Positions 34,304-45,244 of a stretch of DNA of 64,000 bases are shown one piece after another; the stretch's first letter is position 1; each line of letters begins with the position of its first letter. This stretch comes from Pleurodeles waltl (taxonomy: Eukaryota > Chordata > Amphibia > Caudata > Salamandridae), in assembly GCF_031143425.1 (NCBI RefSeq), contig NC_090447.1:849467760-849531759 (forward strand), given 5' to 3'. The notes below the pieces were generated by a model that saw only the letters and a program-made list of their open reading frames with translations, was not told the DNA's origin and ran no database searches. The position numbers and the translations under genes are program-made.

Positions 34304-36945
34304 ATGAACTTTTTATCCTGGAATGTTAATGGCCTGCGGGTTCAAGGAGGGAAGAGGAGAATATTTGAGTTTTTGAAAAGGATAGAAGAAGAGGTGATTA
34401 TTTTACAGGAAACCCACCTATTAGAAGCAGAATGTGAAGAGTATCTTAAATACTTGAATTGGGTGGGATTCTCCGCATGTACTAATCAATCTTGTGTTGT
34501 GAAGGGGGTGGCAATTTTCATTAAGAAGTCGGTTACTATGAAAGTTGCAAAAGTCATAAAGGATTCTAAAGGGAGGTGGTTGATTGTGGAGGTTGCCCTA
34601 TATGGGGTTTGGTTTACTATTGCTGGTTATTATGGGCCCAATATTGATGACTCCGCACCATTTCAAGACGTTTATAGCCATCTTCTGGCTGCTAAGTACC
34701 CGATTTTAGTGGGGGGGGACTTTAATATTTTATTAAATCCCACTTTAGATAAATCCACGATAAGACTCACTGTGAATTCACCCAAAACTCGGCAGTGTAT
34801 AAAACAAGAAATGTTAGAGCTTGGCCTAATAGATATTTGGCATCAGAAAGGTGGGGTAGGATCGCGGTTTACATTTAACAACAAAAAGTATGGCCATTAC
34901 TCCAGGATTGATTTCTATTTATTACAGCAACAGTTGAGGGAAATGGTTAGATCAGTAACTCACGCACCGGCGCATCTTTCGGACCATTCAGCTGTCAGAA
35001 TGCAGGTTTGTCTTGAAATTTTTCCATCCATTCCTAGGTGGACAGTCAATCGTGCTCTGTTCTTGGATGCCGTGATAGTAGAGGGTCTGAAGAGGGACAC
35101 TAGAGAATTTTTTTAATTTAATTATCGATCTACTACAGTGGGATGCTTTTAAAGCATTCATTAGAGGTAGGTTAGTTGCTTTGGCTAATTGGTATTATTG
35201 AGAAGACAAAAATCAGCTTAAACAACTAGAGTTTTGGGTCGCCGCCTTGCAGGAGGCTACTCAAAAAGCTGAAGAGAGCCAGTTGAGCTCTCTGAATGCT
35301 CAGCTGGAGTGGGCTAGAAAGGATTTGGGGCTATATCTTGAGAAGAAAATTAGAAGGTCATGGGAATGTAGCAGGTTTGCTCACTATGAGTACGCGGAAG
35401 GTTGTGGGAAGCTTTTAGCTTGGAAGACCAAAACAGATTGCGCCAGGAATTTTGTTTCCTCCATTAGATCAGAGGTTACTGGAGCCCTAGCTACAACTGA
35501 AGCTGTGATAGAGGAGGCATTTATACGTTTTTTTTCAGAACCTTTACACTGAAGACCTGCACGTTTCCGAATTGTCTGTAAGAACCTATTTGGACGCCCT
35601 TCATCTTCCTCAGTTGTCAGAAGAGGATCAGATACAAATGGTCACGGAGATAGATGGTGAGGAAGTGCGGGCTGCAATTCAGATCTTAAAGAAGGTGAAG
35701 GCTCCAGGCCCTGATGGTTTGCCTAATTACTTATATCGTAATTTATGTGAGGAGTTAATTCCATTCCTGACAGAATTGTTTAACCTTCTACAGGAAGGGG
35801 CTGTCATGCCTATATCCTGGAATGAGGCGGATATTACTCTCCTTCTAAAGCCAGGGAAAGATCCAGCTTCTTGTAGCTCATATAGGCATAATTCCCTGTT
35901 GAATTCAGATTATAAGATATATACACATATTTTGTCCAAAAGGCTTCAGGATGTGATTTGTACATTGATACACGTGGATCAGAAGGGATTTGTTTGAGGT
36001 AGACAATTGCATGAGTTAACCCATGATTTGCTGGGTGTGGTGTATTTGGCGGTTTCTGAAAAAGTTCCCTTATCGGTCCTTACCTTTGGTGCCGCCAAAG
36101 CTTTTGATCGCGTTAATTGGCACTTTTTGCAATGCGTTATGGAGGGTTTTAGGCTGGGCTTTAAATTTATTGGGACTATTCAGGCTATATATGAGGCCCC
36201 GTTCGCTAGTATTTTGATAAATGATAGGATCTCCCCCAGATTTAGGATTGAGAGAGGAACACGTCAGGGTTGTCCCGTCTCCCCTTCTTTTTGATCTATA
36301 AATTGAGCCTTTGGCTGCTACAATTAGAGCAGATAATTATATACCTTCCTTTAAGCGTTTGGGTTGGGGAAAAGAAGGTGGCTTTGTATGCGGACAATCT
36401 TATGATTTATACTGGCCGTTTGCCACTTGTTTTTCCTAGAATCCTGCAATGTTTAAAAGACTTTGGTGAATTGTTAGGTTATTCTGTTAATTCTGAGAAA
36501 ACTGAAAATATGTGCTGGAAGACCACCTATAATAGCTCTTTAGTCAAGCAGCAGATCAGATATTTGGGGGTTCAAATTATTTCTGACTTGAATGATCTAG
36601 CATATTTCAATTTTGAAAAGATTTGTAAGGAGACTCGTGCTTTGCTTAAGACCTGGGCTGGGCTTCCTTTATCTTTTATAGGGAGAGTTAATGTTCTTAA
36701 AATGATTATTCTTCCCAAATTTACTTTTCTGTTTAATGCCATTCCTCTGGAATTTAAGAAAAGTTGGTTTAAAAAGATACAAGCAGATTTAATTTCTTTT
36801 GTATGGTCCTCCAGAGGGGTTAGGATCGCTTGGCATAAGTTATGCAGACCTAAGGGTAAAGGGGGGATTGCGGCTCCAGACTTTTATAAATATTATTTGG
36901 CCTTTCATTTGAAGAATGTCCGTTTTTTTACTTCGTGACAGTTCA
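34304..36945 (+). pseudogene. L1 ORF2, endonuclease and reverse transcriptase
   Basis: The endonuclease (34304-35116) shows WNVNG, ILQETHLL (catalytic Glu), VGGDFNILLNP (Asp/Asn) and LSDHSAV (His), so its key residues are visible. A stop at 35114-35116 follows it. The linker and RT continue in pieces: VKAPGPDGLPNYLYRNL and NEADITLLLKPGKDP (35700-35860), a TGA at 35995-35997 after QKGFV, then FGAAKAFDRVNW (36095) and RGTRQGCPVSPSF (36255), followed by a frameshift. The catalytic box reads ALYADNLMIYTGR (36388-36426), so the second Asp of YADD is Asn. The downstream sequence (SFIGRVNVLKMIILPKF, GRVNxxKM block) is typical L1. The element cannot encode a working RT. Confidence 0.82.
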
Positions 36946-38013
36946 GAATATACCTTCTTGTGGGCTGCATTGACGCAAGAGTTTTCAGCTGCTGGTAGTT
37001 TCTTCTTGTATAAGTTTGGTCATCCCAAATTTTAAAAAAAACATTTGTTTGAAACTTCTCAAAGATGCTGCTAGAGTCTGGTGGCTGGCTCGGCAAGCAC
37101 TAGGTATTCATTATTATAGTTTTTGGGCTCCGATTTGGGAATCGCCTGGCACTCCTGAATTTCTTTTAGATAAATTGGCTCTTCCATTGAAGGGTATGAT
37201 GAGATGGTGACAAATTATGGAGGAGTCCAGGCTGCTATCCTGGTTTAGTCTCGGGGAGCTAACAGATCATAGGCTTTCCAAGTTTAAATACTTGCAGCTA
37301 TTGAGTTGGACTGCTTCCCTTCAAGATGGGTGGGCACTAAGAACTACTGGGAGGAGAGGCTGTTAACAGGTTTGGTTCATAAAGAGATTTCTGTCTGGTA
37401 TCGGGCGTTGCTTGAAGCCTCGGACTCAGAGGCCTCCCTCCCAGAGAAGAAGTGGGGTAGTGTCTTGCCAGCCCCAGATATAGTGCAGATTTGGGAGTTT
37501 TCATTTTCCATGCTTTGGTCGGTTATTAGATCAGTTGTACTGCAGAAGAATAATCTGTATACAACACACAGGGTTTACTGGTCACCCCAGAGGTTAACCA
37601 CTTTGGGGAAGGTAGAAAGGAAGTGCCCACGTTGTGAGGTGTCTAATGCAGACGATATACACATGTTTTGGAGTTGCCCTAACCTCTTCTCTTTTTGGTC
37701 CTCAATCAATGGCTTTCTTAAACAGGTTATTTGCAAGGAGGTGGAAGTGACTCCAGTATTAGTGTTTTTTGGGGTTTCTTTGGGTACCTCATGGGACTCT
37801 AAGTTGTCTAGATCACATAAGGGTATGATGTTTTTACTGATGTTGCTGGCTAGAAGACAAATATGTTTAAATTGGGTTAAATCTACTTTTCCGTATATAC
37901 ATGACTGGTTTGTATCTGTTAATTATTTTTGTGATTTGGAATGTATGGGCCCGTTGGGCAACAAAGATGAAAGTTGGGCCATTTGGGAGAACTTTGTGCA
38001 AACTGTCACCTAA
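36946..38013 (+). pseudogene. L1 ORF2 C-terminal region with CCHC-like motif
   Basis: Continuation of ORF2 in other frames. The main piece, 37306-38013, includes KCPRCEVSNADDIHMFWSCP (a Cys-x2-Cys...His-x4-Cys knuckle, as in L1 ORF2 tails), followed by FWSSINGFLKQ. A small indel or stop near 37208 separates it from the preceding thumb region. The stop at 38011-38013 fits the natural end of ORF2. Confidence 0.7.
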
Positions 38014-38275
38014 GACATATAGTCCAATGATTATAACCACCTCCTTCGGTTCACTTCCTCGCCCGCCCTTCTCTCGTGGCTTTCTGCTAACTGGTGGTCT
38101 TGCAGGTCACGAGTCTTGGTATCGGCAAGGAGAGGTGAATGGCTGCGTTTGCTCAGGTTGGATCTGATTATATTGGATCGCCTTACGTGACGCAGGTTGA
38201 TGACCCTCACGTAGCAAGGTGGGACTTTCCTCTCTTTATTATTATGAGGACGAAAGAAAGAAATAAAAAAATAAT

Positions 38276-38700
38276 CTTCACATCCGAGATTTTCATTTTG
38301 CCCCTTATCCCAGATGGACTGGTAGCTCTTTATCCATGTTGAAACATTGTGGGTATAGGGTTTTATACTTTGTAATGAATTTGGACTCAAGACATCTCAA
38401 ATCCTGCACTCTGTTGCCCCCTCTCTCATGAATGAGAAAGCAATCTAATACACAACATTTCAGGAGACTGGTATTTTTCTCTTGTACTGATTTGAAATGC
38501 CTGACTACTTGATAGTGTCTATCCTCATCTTTAATCGCCCTCATATGTTCCAGGACTCTTTTCTTGGCTTTGTGGATCGTGCTCCTAATGTCATATTTCT
38601 GACAAGGGCAGCCTAACGTGTAAATGCAATATTCTGTATTGCATGTAAGATCTTTTCTCATTTTACAGCTGACTATCCTTTGACAGTTGAATTGGCTTAC
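38276..38700 (-). pseudogene. Penelope-like element, GIY-YIG endonuclease fragment
   Basis: The minus-strand frame 38661-38305 encodes 118 codons resembling the C-terminal endonuclease of Penelope-like elements: CNTEYCIYTLGCPCQKYDIR at the start (where family members have a Tyr...GCPC...YIG-type core), KKRVLEHMRAI, then VRHFKS, and HERGGNRVQDLRCLESKFI near the end. The G-[IL]-Y box is altered and the YIG motif reads YDI, so activity is doubtful. The reverse transcriptase expected upstream (higher coordinates) is absent, because DIRS-like sequence begins there near 38710. Confidence 0.7.
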
Positions 38701-38709
38701 AGTTGGTAC

Positions 38710-41510
38710 TATACTTACATGCTATATAGGCACCACCGCAGCCCTCTGACATCATTTCTTTTCTTTCCACGCCAGATAGCACGGATAGAGAGAGAGCTAC
38801 CACCAGTTACTTTTTGACTGATTTTTTTCAACAGTTTTTCAAGACTCTTTTTCTTTTAGATTTGTCTCCTAGTGTGTCAAAGATATCATCCAAGAAACCG
38901 GTGGGATTTAAGTTCCGTGGTTCCTCATCTGGTTTGACTTTGGTGCTTGGAGCCGGACTCGTGAGGACTGCTGTGCCATGACCTGCAAAGCATTGAGAGA
39001 GTACTCCTTGAAGCCACTAGTTGGTTGGCTCCATGGTGTTCCAGGTACCGGTCACAAGGAAGGTCCCAAACCCATTTGCTGAGTCATTCCAGGCACTTGT
39101 CATCTCGTTCGAAGTCCTCAGGTAACTACGACAAGAAATCCAAGAAGGCAAAGAAGCTGAAGCACTTTTTGACTTCACTGTGCCAGTCCAAATCTTCAGG
39201 TGAGGTGCGGGAACTACATCACTCTGGGCCCCGCTCACAGGCCAAGTCTGCCTCTTAGGCTGCTCTCAGTTTCCCTTAGCCAGAGTGACCCCTTCCCAAC
39301 TCTGTGAGTTCTTTTTTTGGTCGGCCCCACCTCTCTGGAGTGCATTCGGGACCCATGGGTTCCGATGTGTGTCCCCACTGGATTTCTGCCAGTGGACCTG
39401 ACCTTGGCACCATTCGAGCCCCCTAGATCTGGTATTGGATCTGCAACAGATATGATTGCGAGACTGCAACCCTCCCAGAGCCCATTGCAGGAACGTCATT
39501 CCCTTATCATACCCAACACAGAGCATTGCCTGGTGCTGAATCAGGCGCCAACCGGAATTCAACTTTCTGAGTCAGAACCAGGGCCCTCTCTTTTTTCCAA
39601 GAAGCTTGGAGAGGAGTATGATTTGTGGGGGGGATCTGACACCTTTGGCAAGACAATTTTAACTTCTGCCAGCTTTGCACTGCAGTCAGGGAACACCACG
39701 TGCTTTTTGGGGCAATACACCCACAGGGTTTGGGATTTGGTTGCGCTAGTGTTGCCCACGTCCTTGTCAGAGGCCTGAGCCATACTATCACGGATTATTG
39801 CAGATGGAAGAGATTCTGCAAGGTCCACTATTCGCTCAAGACTGGATACAACTGTCTCATTAGGCAGAGCAGTTGTGATGTCAGTGACACATAGATGCCA
39901 CACCTGGTTGAGATTGACTGGCTTTTTGGGGGGTGTCCAGGCATCTCTTCTGGACATGCCTTTTGATGGCACCTGTCTCTTTTTAGACAAGGCAGATTCA
40001 GCTCTGGAGCGCTTTACGGACAGCCAGGCCACTGCCAGGTCCTTGGGCTCTTCATGGCCCCACATAAATCCCATTCTGCCTTTCTTCCCTTCTTGGCCAC
40101 AGAAGGGGCTACTAACCACGTCCTTTTCTGCCCAGCCACCAAGACCATAAGACTCCCCTGTCCTTTCAAAGCTGCTCATTCAGTTCCTACAAGCTTCATG
40201 GGACAACCAGGCAGAGGTCAACACATTCCTCCACCCCCTCTGCAGCCACATCCTCAAAACCACTTCAGTACCATCAAAAGTGCAACGTCAGCACTTCTGC
40301 ACCCTGGAGTTTCCAAGGCTGCTTTTGCTCGGAGATGCTTTTAGTCTTAAGTGGAGCTCTGGCCTCCAGGACGCCTTTCCGACGATACCGCTCCTGCCCA
40401 GAGTTCTTAAGAAGATCAAGAACAATTGGGCCAAAGTCATTCTTGTAGCTTTGGATTGAGCACAGATAATATGGTATCCTGAACTCCTGAGATTAGCCTG
40501 CCTCTTTAGTATGATACACTGTGCTGCAGCAGGTTAGATTCCTGCACCCTAACCTGTACACGCTCCACCTTCATGCATGGAGACTGAGTGATGACATTTG
40601 AGTTTTTTACTTTTCCCTTGAAGACTGCGATGCCATTCTAGCAGCCAGGCGTCCCTCAACCAAGACTGTATACGCCTACTGTTGGGACAAATTTATGGCT
40701 TGGTGTGCATACCACAACCTGTCTGAGATTCTTTCATTTGTTTCTCTTTAGCCCAGCAGTTCTTTGCTCTGGGCACAGTTAAAAGTTATATTTCAACTAT
40801 TGGTATTTTTGCAGTTGCCGGATCAGCCCTTTTCTGTTTGAGTCACCGGTTGTGACTTGTTTTCTGAAAGGACTCCATCATATGTTTCCTCCAAAACCCT
40901 TCACCATGCATCAATGTGACCTGAACCTAGTACTAACTTTCCTGATGTGTGTGCCCTTTGAAACCTTGCACAATTGTCCCCCTACACTTGCTGACCATAA
41001 AAACAGCCTTTCTAGTGGCTATTATGTCGGTCAGAATGGGTTAGTGAATTATAATCACTTTCTGTGCACCCTCCTTACACAACTGTCTACCCAGACAAAT
41101 TTTGAAACATGTGATTCTTTCATACCAAAGCTGGTAATAACGTTTCACGTAGGCCAGTCCATCAAGTTGCCTACCTTCTTTGCTCTGCCTCACCCATCTA
41201 AAGAGGAGGAGAAACTCCACCACCTGGACCCAAAAAGAGTGTTCTACATTGATCGCACTAGAGAGTTTGCAGTGGACGATCAGCACCTCATTGGGTCTGT
41301 TGGAGGAAAGGAAGGAAAAGACTGAAAAAATTGACTATCTCCATGCTATGCATAAACAATGCCACCAACCACACACAGAGGTACTTCTCAAAAAGTTTCC
41401 GGATCTAGTCTGACACATGGGGATTATTCTAAGGTAAGGAATCTGTGGCTAGTTAGAGTCTCTGCCAAATAAGGCATTACCAAAAGTAAGCAATTTGTTT
41501 GTTAAGTTCT
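38710..41510 (+). pseudogene. DIRS-like retrotransposon remnant (gag and recombinase)
   Basis: The gag-like region reads GFLGGVQASLLDMPFDGTCLF and KADSALERFTDSQATARSLG (39925-40050), a recognisable DIRS ORF1 segment. The RT core is mostly missing. The recombinase region follows in broken frames: TVKSYISTIGIFAVAGSALF (40780), PFTMHQCDLNLVLTFLMCVP (40890), TAFLVAIMSVRMG (41000, where family members have LVAITSARR), and EEKLHHLDPKRVFYIDRTRE with FAVDDQ (41205-41285). The 3' boundary sequence GGTAAGGAATCTGTGGCTAG and GCATTACCAAAAGTAAGCAA (41433-41500) resembles DIRS termini. All frames carry stops. Confidence 0.65.
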
Positions 41511-42694
41511 ATCATCGATTCTATTTTGTAATACTTTTTTAGATACATACGGATGAACTCTGTAAAACCTAATTCAAACCTCTTCAATTTTTATCATATG
41601 CGTTTCTGCAAAGTCTTCTCTCTTCCTGTTATAAAGTGTGAAGTTTAGACATGTGGGGCAGCGTTAGAATCATGTCTGCCTCTTATCTAGGCTGACATTT
41701 TTGTTGTTTGATGTGTTTGGTGCCATTTTATTATGTACGCCTATAGCTAAAATGTCTATAAGTGAATCAAAATCACATATTTATTGCCATGCTTATTTTG
41801 TCTTACGAGTGCAAACCATCTTAAGAAACTCGATATATAGGATTACTTTTTCCTGCTTCTTCTTCATTTTAGCATGGTGCTTAGAAATAGCGATTGAGCT
41901 TTGGGATGCTAAGAACATATTAACCATGTTAGGAATGTTGGTATTATTTTTAATGGCTATGTTATATATTACTTCAATTATTTTCTCATTTTGTGTGGTT
42001 ACCACTCATATTTTATTCACTAGACTAGACTAGAGTTTTAGAAATAAACATTTTAAAGTTTTATCCTAGGTTTCTTAGTACTATTTTGAGTGTGTTATTT
42101 ATTTTCAAAAGAGGTTTGGAGTTCTGTTGTGTTCCTGATGACACTGGAACTAATTGTGACAATAAAACAACACCCATACCCTATTGCTTAGTGGGTTATG
42201 TAAGGTCGTACTCTAACTGGATTTTTAATTTATGTTGGTGCATTGAATTAAGTCCTTGCTCCACGGGGTTAGAAATCCAACCATTGCGGCTATTAGGGTC
42301 AGGGCGGATCATGACACGAGAAGAAGCCTTTTCTAAGGCAAAATTCATAACAATCTCCTTCTTCTACTGCTAATTGTTAGAATGATTATGTAGTATGTGA
42401 ATATTTGTATTGTATTATTTATTGTTTTCTCTGCAAAGTCACATGTAGATAGGGGCGAGACTTCTCCTGACTTTTCCTGGTTTTATCTCATTTTATAGGT
42501 ATTTTCACTATTAAATTTTCTGGTAATGGAATGTCTCTACACCATTCCAACACATGAACTCACCACCTTGCTTCATGTCTTTGAGTCTAGATGACCTCTA
42601 AGTGGGCTTCTGTAAACCTTTGAAATACATCTTCTTTACTTTTCAACACATTTTGACCTATGCAGATTGATAGCTAGCCATGCCCTGATTATTA
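41511..42694. other. AT-rich stretch, no supported gene
   Basis: A 110-codon frame at 41701-42033 is hydrophobic and Phe/Ile-rich, and a 95-codon frame at 42086-42373 follows; neither matches a family I recognise. I treat both as chance. Confidence 0.4.
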
Positions 42695-42868
42695 AGGGCC
42701 TCATTACGACCTTGGCGGAGGGGATTACTCCCTCCCAAATGTGACAGATATCCCATCTGTCATATTACAAGTTCCATTATATTCTATGGAACTTGTAAAA
42801 TGGCAGACGGTATATCCGTCACTTTTAGGACGGAGTAATCCTCTCCACCAAGGTTGTAATCAGGCCCT
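42695..42868. mobile_element. Short palindromic MITE, TIR AGGGCC(T)
   Basis: A 174-bp inverted-repeat element. The left end is AGGGCCTCATTACGACCTTGG; the right end inverted reads AGGGCCTGATTACAACCTTGG. The inner arms also pair (GGAGGGGATTACTCC with AGGACGGAGTAATCC; AAGTTCCATTATATTCTATG centre). Flanking triplets are TTA and ATA, close to the TWA duplications of PIF/Harbinger elements. Its ends share CATTAC(A/G)ACC with the Harbinger terminus GGGGTCATTACAAC. Confidence 0.75.
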
Positions 42869-44138
42869 ATATGTATAGTCAGTGCAACACAGGTTATTAA
42901 ATAGTTTATTTACTATTTAAAAATATCCTTTAAGTGAAAGGGCCCAATTCAGAAACAATAATCTATAGGCAGTGTTGCCTTGCCTGTAGAGTTACGCTTA
43001 CTCCAGGGCATAAATCTCTGCCTAGAAGCATTTCGACAACTCCTGGCAAAGGTTTACATTGAGTAGTAGCAGTACCTGCCTTCACCTGCCTTGCATGAGG
43101 GGGTGGGACATGTATGAACCAAAATATGACCGTAAAGTTGCCATTAGTAACTTTATGGTCATAAGGAAGTCATAACTCTGCCAAATGCAGTTCTACATAG
43201 GGTGGCAGATTTCTCTGGCATGGAGAAACAGCCCACAACATAGGCTCTGTACTCTTACTACCACAAGATGCTGTAGAGCCAGACATCAGCAAGAATATTG
43301 TTGTGAGTCATAGTGTGTTGGTATGTGTTTGTTACAAGCAGTATATTATGACATCTATTTGAGAGTGCATAGATAAGTATTAAATGTAAGCTGAGTCATT
43401 TTTGACAATTCAGTAATATGTTTTATATTTGTAATTTTCTAAGTATATACATCTGTTATGTTTACATTTTATAATGTGATTTATATGAGTGTCTGCCATG
43501 TCTTATACCTTATATTATATGAACATTTTGTACATTCATGGTATTTCTTTTTTTTTTACAATTTGCATTGTATGTGTGTCTGCAGTATGTAAAAGTATTT
43601 GACCATTTTTGCTTTTATTTATATTTTTAGGTACTAGGCTTCATGCCAGTAGTTTTATTTATTGCCACCACTGATTTTGATGGGAATACCATTCAATACC
43701 TGTGAATGGCAATGAATGGTGTGTGACTTACTCCATGATTTGGCTGGAGTAAATTTGAGATTGTTTGGGCTGTAACACTCTTCAGTAGATGTGGATTCAG
43801 TTTTTGCAATCTGCAAACTTTAATGGTGTGTTTTTGGGCCTGCTTCTGCCTCTCTGTCTCCCTCCTTAATTTCCCCTTTCCTCTTCACACTTTGTGGTCC
43901 ATGTTTACCATTTTCCCGACACTCCAACTTGCCACTTCAACTTTTATACCTATAACGTACAGCTGTGTGTACTTAGTTCAAATCACTCGCAGTAGGGAAC
44001 TGCTCACATGAGACATATGTCAGACATAGACATAGATCCCTGCCCACATCTATATAAATAGCATGTAAGAGTACATGAAGTAGTTCCGCAAGGGTACTAC
44101 TACACATACTCATAAATTCCTTTGTGAATTGCCATCAC
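42869..44138. other. Non-coding spacer
   Basis: No gene is supported. Microsatellite-like AT stretches occur at 43330-43620, including a T9 run near 43550. Confidence 0.4.
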
Positions 44139-44141
44139 TTA

Positions 44142-44804
44142 GGCCCTCATTACTAGTGATGGTATTTCACTGAGAATGGTAATTCTGGATATATTCTGCC
44201 TCTTGCCATTATGAGTGCCCAGGAATCTTCGGTTTCAGTAACCCTGTGTCTACAAACTCCTCACCTGATATTTCTGGGTGGACATAGCGTTAGGAGCTGA
44301 AGACAGGAACACAGGCAGGAACGCAGTCCAGCCTGGCCAGAACCCTGCAGCACAACAGGAGGAGACTATGCTTCCCCCAAGCAGGCTATGTACCCTCCCT
44401 CTACCATTCCCCACTACAATCTGGAGAAGATTGTCTCTAGGTGAATGGCAGACCCTGGAGTTCTGTTTAAATCCCTCTTCTGAAACACAGATAATAACAC
44501 AAAGGGAGGAGCCAACACTCACCCTGGAATACACATGTCTGACCAGCCGTGAGACTCACATCAGCCCTCCCACTGACATTTTCTTCCTGGTCAGACTAGG
44601 TTGAAAATGTTAGCTGACTTGTTTCTGGAACTGGGAATAGACACAGAAAAGGACTGGGTAATCTTGGGCTTTTGGGGTTACTTTCCATTCTGAGGAACAA
44701 GCATTGTAGTTGCCAAATTCTGGCATGGGGATACCTTTCAGAATCTGAGAATCAGGGCCCCTGGCAACGCCACACTTAAAACTGGCAAACTCGTAATGAG
44801 GGCC
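44142..44804. mobile_element. 663-bp TIR element with TTA duplication
   Basis: The ends are GGCCCTCATTACTAGT on the left and GGCCCTCATTACGAGT inverted on the right. TTA flanks both sides (44139-44141 and 44805-44807). A 3-bp TTA duplication and the CATTAC core point to the PIF/Harbinger superfamily. No transposase is encoded; the 108-codon frame at 44278-44604 has no recognisable motif. Confidence 0.78.
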
Positions 44805-44943
44805 TTAGTCCGATTCATCAAAGCCTTACAGAACATGTAGGCAACAAAACAAGTAGGCATGGGTGGAACTTGCAGAGTCATATTCTACAGAATTTCGCAA
44901 TTGGGCAGAAATAGGCACATTGCACAGCTTGCACTGTGATTTA

Positions 44944-45011
44944 GGGCCAGATGTACGAAAGGATTTTACCCATTCTGTGTCTATGGGAAAAAGCTTTCGT
45001 ACATATGGCCC
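44944..45011. mobile_element. 68-bp near-palindromic mini-element
   Basis: The arms GGGCCAGATGTACGAAAG and, inverted from the right, GGGCCATATGTACGAAAG differ at one position, and the stem extends inward (TTTTACCCAT against ATGGGAAAAA). TTA precedes it. It may be the smallest MITE in the window. Confidence 0.65.
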
Positions 45012-45244
45012 TTTGTGTCAGGAGCTCATTCCACAATGGAAAATCAGCACAAACTTCACCACATGGCACATCACAGGGTGCAGCTTCTCGAATTGATTCG
45101 GCTGCCACTTAAGTAACTTTTCTGCTGGAGTTGCAGCTTTCTGACCGCAGCGGTTGTGACTGCTCACATCGGAGTAATCTCACCGGGTGCCCTCCTAGCG
45201 ACTGAAAATTGTGAACAGGGACACCAAATCTTGCTTGTGCTCTA
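45012..45244. other. Short spacer
   Basis: No gene or clear repeat boundary is seen. Confidence 0.35.

Larger units (their letters stand above)
32290..38275 (+). mobile_element. Near-full-length L1 retrotransposon, inactive
   Basis: The order is GC-rich 5' leader (from about 32290, GAGGGGGAGAGAAGGAGACG), ORF1, a G-rich intergenic stretch (33985-34300), ORF2 with endonuclease, RT and C-terminal zinc-knuckle-like motif, a short 3' UTR and an A-rich tail (AAAGAAATAAAAAAATAA at 38257-38274). Both ORFs are broken. Exact 5' start and target duplication were not fixed. Confidence 0.8.

Noticed and set aside
41701..42033. 110-codon hydrophobic frame, possible membrane protein
   Set aside because: AT-rich DNA gives F/I/L-rich chance frames; no upstream exon, no homology recognised.
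42086..42373. 95-codon Cys-containing frame
   Set aside because: No recognised family, no repeat or gene context to support it.
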